Below are positions 9,022 to 13,514 of a stretch of 13,514 nt of DNA, piece by piece. Each line of letters starts with the position of its first letter. Position 1 is the first letter of the stretch. The DNA is from Physocladia obscura (lineage: Eukaryota; Chytridiomycota; Chytridiomycetes; Chytridiales; Chytriomycetaceae). Where the stretch lies: assembly GCA_027596945.1 (NCBI GenBank), contig JADGJH010000445.1, forward strand, positions 4,987 to 18,500, given 5' to 3'. The translations under genes and the position numbers were made by a program. The notes under the pieces were generated by a model that saw only the letters and a program-made list of their open reading frames with translations, was not told the origin of the DNA and did no database searches.

Positions 9022-9222
9022 TCAAATGGTTAACTGGTTGGATATTCTGTGGTATGATTTTTGTGTTTCGGCCTTATCTTCTTGGGTTTGACAAAAAGTG
9101 GCAGGGGTTATTGCGTTTGCAGAAGGGAGAACGGAGGCAGTAGAATTTGGATCATATGGCGCACTAGAGCTGGCCTGATACTGGCTGTTTTCTGACCTGA
9201 ATTCTAATAAACTTGCTATCAT
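9022..9222 (-). CDS. Small hypothetical protein or exon, divergent to the coiled-coil gene
   Basis: This is a 66-residue frame with an ATG start (MIASLLEFRSENSQYQ) and a balanced, Ser/Ala/Gln/Thr-rich composition that is unlike random AT-rich sequence. It lies 243 bp upstream of, and divergent to, the plus-strand coiled-coil gene. It has no signal peptide, no membrane segment and no motif I recognise. A possible internal donor (TTCAG|GTCAGA) means it could be only part of a spliced gene. It may also be spurious. Confidence 0.3.
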   Translation of the reverse strand: MIASLLEFRSENSQYQASSSAPYDPNSTASVLPSANAITPATFCQTQEDKAETQKSYHRISNQLTI

Positions 9223-9465
9223 TATTGTTTCAAGTCAATTTTCGATTGAAATTTTTTGTGTGAGACGGCGACATTGACAGGATCAAGCGAATGTTGGGGC
9301 AACATCTGAATCCTGCGAAATTTTATTTCTTTTCGTTACTGTCATTATTATTATTCATATTCATTTGATTATTATTGTTGCTTTCAAATTTTTTGTGTTT
9401 TGAGACTGGGTGGAGAATTGTTTTTTCTCACGAAAAACAAACAGCAAAAAACAATATCTGCATCA
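9223..9465. promoter_or_regulatory. Possible shared promoter region
   Basis: These 243 AT-rich bases lie between the divergent small ORF and the coiled-coil gene, with ATT trinucleotide repeats around 9338-9378. Regulation is inferred from layout alone. Confidence 0.25.
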
Positions 9466-10409
9466 ATGGTACTATTCGGTGCATCACCACCATCTCCTGA
9501 GCTTGCTGAATCTGTACAGCCAAAGCCGGGCTCAGCCCAAAAGCGTCGTATTGTCAAATCCGTAAAAACGGACGGTTGGTGTCGACATCTGCCTCTTCTT
9601 TTGAGTTATCCGCTGATACGCAAAATATGCAGTAAACAATGCTGAACCAAAAGACAGGTATTTAATGACTATTCGGAACTGCAACCTGCCAGGTCTTTTG
9701 TTGACTACACACTTCAAAAAAAAAAAAAAAAAAAAAGTCTGGACTCCTTCTTCTCTCGTCAGATCGAAGGATCAGTCGCTCGCGTCAGTCAAGCATTCAA
9801 TAAAAATCTGAAAGAAGTAACTGACCAAATTCAGGAATCTGTCAGATTTGACAACGAAGAAATGTGAGGCACGCCTACATATTTTACTTCACCAACCAGT
9901 CGAAAAAACAAATTATTAGAGTTCCAATTATCCGCAAAGCCAAAAGAAAACGCGACGATACAATTATTGCGTCATTTAATGTTATTAAATTAGCCAAAAA
10001 TCGACTTTCTGCCTCAAAGGTGCTGCTTCTTTATTATTTTTTGCTCTCTCATAACTTTTTAGGCCAAACTTGCAAATCTTTCCAAAGAACTTGAACTCAA
10101 CACTGCAGAGTTGAAAAAAGAGCGCCAGATTCTTGAAAAATCTTTGAAGGAGCTCAGTTTTGTTTTTTTTCTTCCCCTACTTGTTGTATTTTATGATCTA
10201 ATTTATTTTTTCTTTCAGTGGAAAAATTCACTCGTGATAAATCAGATCTACTGGCTGCAATGAATTTAAAAGCTCAAGAATTCAAAGAACTTCAGGAAAC
10301 CTTCAAAAAAGTTTGTTACTCCAAAAAATTTCCTACAAATTTTAACATTTTCCCAAACCAGAACAATGACATGTGCGAAGTCAAAAAGTCAATGCTGGCA
10401 ATGTTTTGA
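9466..10409 (+). CDS. Putative coiled-coil protein, seven short exons
   Basis: A consistent frame joins 9466-9561, 9658-9692, 9738-9863, 9920-10019, 10063-10156, 10219-10310 and 10362-10409, giving 196 residues and a TGA stop. All introns are GT-AG and 43-96 nt. The ATG at 9466 is the first in frame. The most convincing parts are the heptad-rich exons: SRQIEGSVARVSQAFNKNLK in exon 3, AKLANLSKELELNTAELKKE in exon 5, and EFKELQETFKK in exon 6. Splitting ATG across the exon 5/6 junction (A|TG) keeps the coil in register. The protein is probably a cytoplasmic coiled-coil adaptor of golgin-like style, with no family proven. Exons 2 and 4 and the 3' end are uncertain. One acceptor would be a 21-A run ending AG, which is atypical. 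An alternative skips exon 4 by using a donor at 9819 (GAA|GTAACT). The gene may continue downstream. Confidence 0.45.
9716..9736 (+). repeat. 21-A homopolymer
   Basis: An uninterrupted run of 21 A is followed by G and sits directly at the predicted acceptor of coiled-coil exon 3. It may be an insertion or slippage tract, or a sequencing artefact in length. Confidence 0.9.
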
Positions 10410-10425
10410 AAATCGAATGATTTTT

Positions 10426-10522
10426 CTCATTTTCGCTTTATTACAAACAATTTACTCATTTTCGCTTTATTACAAACAATTTACTCATTTTCGCTTTATT
10501 ACAAACAATTTACTCATTTTCG
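10426..10522. repeat. 29-bp tandem repeat, 3.3 copies
   Basis: Copies start at 10426, 10455, 10484 and 10513 (partial) with the unit CTCATTTTCG-CTTTATTACA-AACAATTTA. The three full copies are identical by eye, so the array is recent. It lies just after the stop of the coiled-coil gene. Confidence 0.95.
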
Positions 10523-10562
10523 TTGAGGCTTTGCAAATTTTTATTTTTTATTTTTTAGTAAA

Positions 10563-10568
10563 AATAAA
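10563..10568 (+). terminator. Candidate poly(A) signal AATAAA
   Basis: The hexamer lies about 155 nt after the coiled-coil stop and just beyond the tandem repeat. It is a plausible 3' end signal, but AATAAA is common in such AT-rich DNA. Confidence 0.3.
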
Positions 10569-10959
10569 CTACCATTAAAAACGATGGTAAAAAGACAAAT
10601 AATTCCATTATTTATTTGATGTACGCTTAAACGGCCATGACTCAGAATTTCTATTGTGGGATCTGTGAATAACCTTGACAGTGTCTATTCTGCTGAATAG
10701 TAGCGTTTTATTCCTGCACCTACACAAAAGAAATGAAAATTTTAGGCGCTTAAGTTTATTCTGGTGTTTGTGCGCAAAATACTTCTTTATTGTGTAAATT
10801 TGGACACATAAAGTAATATAAACTAATAAGCTGAGAATGACATACCTGAAGTTTGTGAGCAAAATGCTAATCACGCATTAAAAAAAAATTGTATTCATAA
10901 CAAAATTTTAGAAAAGTTTCCAGAATTTTCTGATGAATATCAAGTTGGCATTTTCTAAG
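10569..10959. other. AT-rich stretch with ambiguous open frames
   Basis: The minus strand has a long open frame without an ATG, and the plus strand has an open frame from about 10829 to 10956 (…LEKFPEFSDEYQVGIF then TAA). Neither can be tied to a complete gene. A minus-strand donor-like CTTCAG|GTATGT at about 10842-10853 and a minus-strand AATAAA near 10612 are also present. The upstream exons of the following plus-strand exons may lie here, but I could not place them. Confidence 0.3.
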
Positions 10960-11163
10960 GGAGAAAACTCCTTGGAAAATCCCTGGCTGTTTGCAATGGA
11001 GTTGTGAAAGTCCACGGGGAAGATGTGAAATTTTTAATAGGTCTGCTTAGTTTGTGTTGAAACAAGCGTGTGTAAAAGAATAAAAATCAATTTGTTATTA
11101 GTCCAGTGTGGAAAACGAGTTGAAAAATTTACATTTCACATTTTGCGAAATGAACGCATTTAG
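10960..11163 (+). CDS. Two terminal exons of a possible PDZ-like protein (5' part not located)
   Basis: Exon A (10960-11040) follows the acceptor TTTTCTAAG. Exon B (11102-11163) follows TTGTTATTAG and ends with TAG. The 61-nt intron starts GTCTGC; the split codon G|TC gives valine and the frame is preserved. The joined peptide runs KLLGKSLAVCNGVVKVHGED, then VKFLI, a short loop, and FTFHILRNERI. Its layout (a-V-x-N-G, an amphipathic helix ending in LI, then a final beta strand ending in LR) resembles the C-terminal half of a PDZ domain, a peptide-binding module. The N-terminal half was not found, and exon A needs an upstream exon ending in phase 1. It could be the end of the preceding coiled-coil gene, a separate gene or a relic. 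Confidence 0.35.
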
Positions 11164-11359
11164 AAAGAAAAAAAAGGCTCGCAAACCTTGCCACAACAAC
11201 TTTCGTTAACAAAGAATTATTTATTAATACAAATTCATTTTTAAAAAAGCTCTCAAGCCAAATAAACACAGAATTTAATTTTTGATCGGCTTTCAAAATG
11301 CGATCTTCAGTTTCTGCGATCACAAGTCCCAAAAAAGATTAACATAAATCAGATTCGAG
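11164..11359. other. 3' flank of the PDZ-like exons with AATAAA
   Basis: An AATAAA hexamer at 11261-11266 lies about 100 nt after the TAG, at a reasonable distance for a polyadenylation signal. No other structure was seen. Confidence 0.35.
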
Positions 11360-11478
11360 ATTCCAATAGGAGACTAGTTCCGCCACATACTATTCAAGAA
11401 AATACGGCACGCATTTGAGTTCATGGTTTGAGAAAGTGGGACACATTCGAATTTCTTATCCACAAAAAAATTTCTCGG
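11360..11478 (+). repeat. Dispersed repeat, copy 2 (inverted relative to 8647-8770)
   Basis: This is the inverted partner of the copy at 8647-8770, sharing TTCAAGAAAATACGGC and neighbouring blocks in order. The homology fades on both sides, and no terminal repeats or target duplications were seen. Confidence 0.7.
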
Positions 11479-11557
11479 GCTGCAAAAAATTTTGACTCAG
11501 TGCTTAAACTCATTCTAAACTTTTATCATAAATATCGGGCCTTGTTCCGATAACCAT

Positions 11558-11700
11558 CTGGAATTTTTAAATTATTTTCACCGATTTGTCTCACTTGGAA
11601 TTTTTAATTTTTTTGCTGATTTCACCACCTGGAATTTTTAAATTTTTTCAATTCATTTCTCTCTCTTGGAACTTTTATTGTTCAGGTTGTTGTTTCTCCC
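11558..11700. repeat. Imperfect 34-37 bp tandem repeat, about four units
   Basis: Units begin at about 11558, 11595, 11629 and 11666 with [CT]TGGAATTTTTAA (last copy TTGGAACTTTTA), each followed by a T-rich and CT-rich tail. It is degenerate and older than the 29-bp array. Confidence 0.65.
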
Positions 11701-11987
11701 ACCTCAAATTTTGTTTTTTATATCATATTTCGGTTCAGAAAATAGAACTCTTCCGTGTGCTCGCGACAAAATTGCGAGTCAACTATCTTATCAAGCATCC
11801 CATATGTCGATCGCACATCTCCAAGTTTTGAAACTGCGCATAAAATAGTATTTACAAACAACATTAGTAGTAAGCATGGAGCACCGCATAGTACCAATAT
11901 TTTTGAGTGACAGTCCCTCTCAAAATTCTTCAAAGTTCCTCCCTTGTTTTCTGAGGTAACTTCGAAGAACTATTTAATTTCAATTTC
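11701..11987. other. Unassigned stretch with conflicting open frames
   Basis: Two plus frames and one minus frame are open across about 11739-11848. One plus reading starts after an acceptor-like TTTCGGTTCAG and gives KIELFRVLATKLRVNYLIKH and ten more residues before TGA at 11831, which could be a terminal exon. No upstream exon or start supports it. Confidence 0.25.
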
Positions 11988-12059
11988 TGAGTCAATTATT
12001 TTTATTTATTTTCTTTATTTTTTTGAGTCAATTATTTTTATTTATTTTCTTTATTTTAT
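11988..12059. repeat. 36-bp direct tandem duplication upstream of the 211-residue ORF
   Basis: Unit 1 is 11988-12023 and unit 2 is 12024-12059; they match at 35 of 36 positions. Each starts TGAGTCAATTATTTTTATTT and ends in a T-rich tail. The array ends four bases before the ATG at 12064, so it is placed to act as promoter or leader. TGAGTCA resembles an AP-1 site and occurs in both units. Confidence 0.9.
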
Positions 12060-12063
12060 TTAA

Positions 12064-12699
12064 ATGACAATAACAATTCCATCGACAACAGTTAGAAATC
12101 GATTCTTAAAAACACTTCCAATTGGAACAATTTACAAAGACCCTCGAAATGAGCACCATTATGAAGTACAGGAACGTAAAATAAACACATGTTTGACAAA
12201 AGTTGGTGTCCCATATTTTGGTTCAAATGATGCAGTTGAAATCCAAGTACCAGAAAAATGGATGAAAATGGCGAATCCATCAAGGGCCAATATTAATCAA
12301 TGTATGAAGCAGCGAATATCAGAGCTTGAGGAGACTGTTAAACGACTTGAGTCTGAGTTGAATGACAGTAAAGACCCTGACTTTGAAAAGCTCTCAGTGA
12401 TTGAAATAAAACATTCATTACTGGATAAAATCAAGCAACTAATGAATGGAAAGGAATATTATGAAACACATTCTGAGTTATTCTTTGTTGATAACAGTTT
12501 AGTTTATTATTTGAGGAAGAAAAGTAGTGGAAACAACAAGAAAAGAATCCAACAAATCAAACAGGACCTCATGCAAGGAAACACAAATTTATGTAAGGAA
12601 CTGCATGACAATCAAGCAGCTATCCAGAAGCGGCTATATCATCACTTGAAAAAGGATGTTGAAGAAGAAAGGGTGGTTGAGATTAAAAAGAAGTGCTAG
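12064..12699 (+). CDS. Hypothetical 211-residue protein with short coiled coil
   Basis: This is an uninterrupted ATG-started frame, far longer than chance in AT-rich DNA. The N-terminal about 70 residues look globular (LPIGTIYKDPRNEHHYEV, VPYFGSNDAVEIQVPEKW). Residues about 82-101 form heptads (ISELEETVKRLESELN). The remainder is Lys/Glu-rich and helical (about 107-128 and 158-200), ending in KKKC. There is no signal peptide, membrane segment or recognised domain. It is intronless, AT-rich, starts within TTTAAATGAC and stops at the same CTAG as the converging gene. The compact arrangement suggests a foreign or virus-like origin, but no family is recognised. A structural or nucleic-acid-associated role cannot be told from sequence. 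Confidence 0.7.
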   Translation: MTITIPSTTVRNRFLKTLPIGTIYKDPRNEHHYEVQERKINTCLTKVGVPYFGSNDAVEIQVPEKWMKMANPSRANINQCMKQRISELEETVKRLESELNDSKDPDFEKLSVIEIKHSLLDKIKQLMNGKEYYETHSELFFVDNSLVYYLRKKSSGNNKKRIQQIKQDLMQGNTNLCKELHDNQAAIQKRLYHHLKKDVEEERVVEIKKKC

Positions 12700-13514
12700 T
12701 CATTGTCTGAGTCTGAAAATGCAGCAGGTACCTCACCTGGTGCAAATATTCGACCAAGAAATTCTTCAATTCGGTTTCCTTGTCTTTTACAACATTCCCG
12801 ACCACGTTTTGTATTGATGTAGACAGAATCACTTTCTTCTAATTCCAAAAATACAGGTTCTGCTAACTTTGAAGCACACTGTATTTGTATAGTAGTCTCC
12901 AATATGGCCCCATTTGGCAGCAATTTTACAGTTGTTACAATTGCCTCAGTTGGAATCTTGGATAGTGCAATTGGTGATAATACCCATTTATTGCATTCAT
13001 TCTTGTATACAACTATTGCTGCATGTTCTGTTGTCAACACGCCATCATGAAACTCATTTAAGCTAATCTTAAATCCTTGTGTGTCTGATTCATACCCATT
13101 CAATTCAACTCTTGCAAATCTATGTTCAATTACTCCAGTTTTACATTTGTTCTCATTGAAATGCATTTGCATTGTCTTTCGAGATATAAGCTTCTTCTGA
13201 CAAACAAAGCATTTAACCCTCTTATAATCGCAATCTTCAACATGTTCCATCAAATTCCAATTCAACACTTTCATTTTGCAATTTTCATTTGTGCAAGAAG
13301 CCAAGTGAGGTACTAATGCTACTTGTAACTGTTTGTTTGGAAATAATGTGTCTGTTTTGCATTGAGGGCAAACTTGGCCAATTTTGTGTCGACATTTCAA
13401 ACAGACAAAGTGAGGACCATTTGCACATTGAATAATCGGAAAGTTAACGTTCTCAAGACAGATGCAGCAATTCAAGTCACTTTGTTTTATATTGATAGTA
13501 TAGTTAATTTCTTG
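12696..13514 (-). CDS. SIAH-like RING and zinc-finger protein, 5' end beyond the window
   Basis: The frame runs uninterrupted from the right edge to TAG at 12698-12696 (about 272 residues visible). No ATG precedes the RING, so the true start lies outside the window. The RING has the C3HC4 pattern (C-x2-C-x10-C-x4-H-x2-C-x2-C-x7-C-x2-C, about 13469-13359) with FPIIQCANGPHFVCLKCRHK, close in style to SIAH/SINA E3 ubiquitin ligases. Two further zinc sites follow in SIAH order: C-x4-C-x11-H-x3-C (about 13295-13230) and C-x2-C-x12-H-x5-C (about 13211-13143). The C-terminal about 140 residues would match the SIAH substrate-binding position but are diverged, ending in an acidic AAFSDSDND tail. It is probably a ubiquitin ligase acting on unknown targets. 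Host or viral origin is open. Confidence 0.8.
   Translation of the reverse strand, partial: QEINYTINIKQSDLNCCICLENVNFPIIQCANGPHFVCLKCRHKIGQVCPQCKTDTLFPNKQLQVALVPHLASCTNENCKMKVLNWNLMEHVEDCDYKRVKCFVCQKKLISRKTMQMHFNENKCKTGVIEHRFARVELNGYESDTQGFKISLNEFHDGVLTTEHAAIVVYKNECNKWVLSPIALSKIPTEAIVTTVKLLPNGAILETTIQIQCASKLAEPVFLELEESDSVYINTKRGRECCKRQGNRIEEFLGRIFAPGEVPAAFSDSDND

Noticed and set aside
10608..10874. Minus-strand frame with a hydrophobic N-terminus
   Set aside because: It lacks an ATG start and contains donor- and acceptor-like sites that would remove most of it; no supporting exon was found.
10829..10956. Plus-strand frame ending …EYQVGIF before the PDZ-like exon
   Set aside because: It is in the same frame as the exon at 10960 but ends in TAA. 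It may be a former exon or chance. No donor within it gives an intron of workable length to the 10959 acceptor in the right phase.
11586..11933. Three overlapping open frames on both strands
   Set aside because: All start without a good ATG context or within T-rich tandem repeats, and they contradict each other. At most a short terminal exon ending at 11831 is possible.
13473..13475. TTG as start codon of the SIAH-like protein
   Set aside because: The frame stays open to the right edge without a stop, so TTG is an internal leucine codon and the gene is truncated by the window.
1..13514. tRNA, rRNA, CRISPR array or bacterial-style operon
   Set aside because: No clover-leaf-compatible A/B box pair, rRNA-like conserved block or regularly spaced direct repeat with unique spacers was noticed; the tandem repeats have no spacers.

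Overview
The window looks like nuclear DNA of a small-genome invertebrate animal; a nematode is my first guess, but the phylum is not settled. The reasons are spliceosomal GT-AG introns of only about 43-76 nt, compact gene spacing, GC-rich coding blocks set in AT-rich spacers, a secreted mucin-like gene with tandemly duplicated exons, a eukaryotic-style pyroglutamyl peptidase, and a SIAH-like RING protein. I see no bacterial operon signals, rRNA, tRNA or CRISPR array.

Left half (1-7250), GC-richer and gene-dense. On the minus strand, 4493 down to 81 is a five-exon gene for a secreted, highly repetitive Ala/Ser/Thr/Val-rich protein of about 1381 residues. All four introns are phase 0 and the small exons are duplicates of each other. 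A 490-bp spacer separates it from a divergent plus-strand pair: a single-exon pyroglutamyl-peptidase I (catalytic triad complete) and, only 96 nt downstream, a two-exon gene for a low-complexity Pro/Ser/Asn/Arg-rich protein with an RSPSRGRR repeat. The close spacing makes a bicistronic unit possible.

Middle (7251-9021), AT-rich and without a convincing gene. It holds a 643-bp element with long terminal inverted repeats (7427-8069), a MITE-like non-autonomous DNA transposon, and one copy of a dispersed repeat whose inverted partner lies at 11360-11478.

Right half (9022-13514), AT-rich. A seven-exon coiled-coil gene can be assembled on the plus strand (9466-10409). It is followed by a 29-bp tandem repeat and then by two phase-matched terminal exons (10960-11163) of a possible PDZ-like protein whose 5' exons I could not place. 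After more simple and tandem repeats, a 36-bp direct duplication abuts an uninterrupted 211-residue ORF (12064-12699). This converges on a SIAH-like RING/zinc-finger ORF that runs off the right edge. The two stop codons share one CTAG palindrome. That packing, with no visible introns, differs from the rest of the window and suggests inserted virus-like or otherwise foreign DNA, although this remains inference.

No pathway links these genes. The strongest leads are the mucin-like gene built by exon duplication and the convergent gene pair at the right edge.
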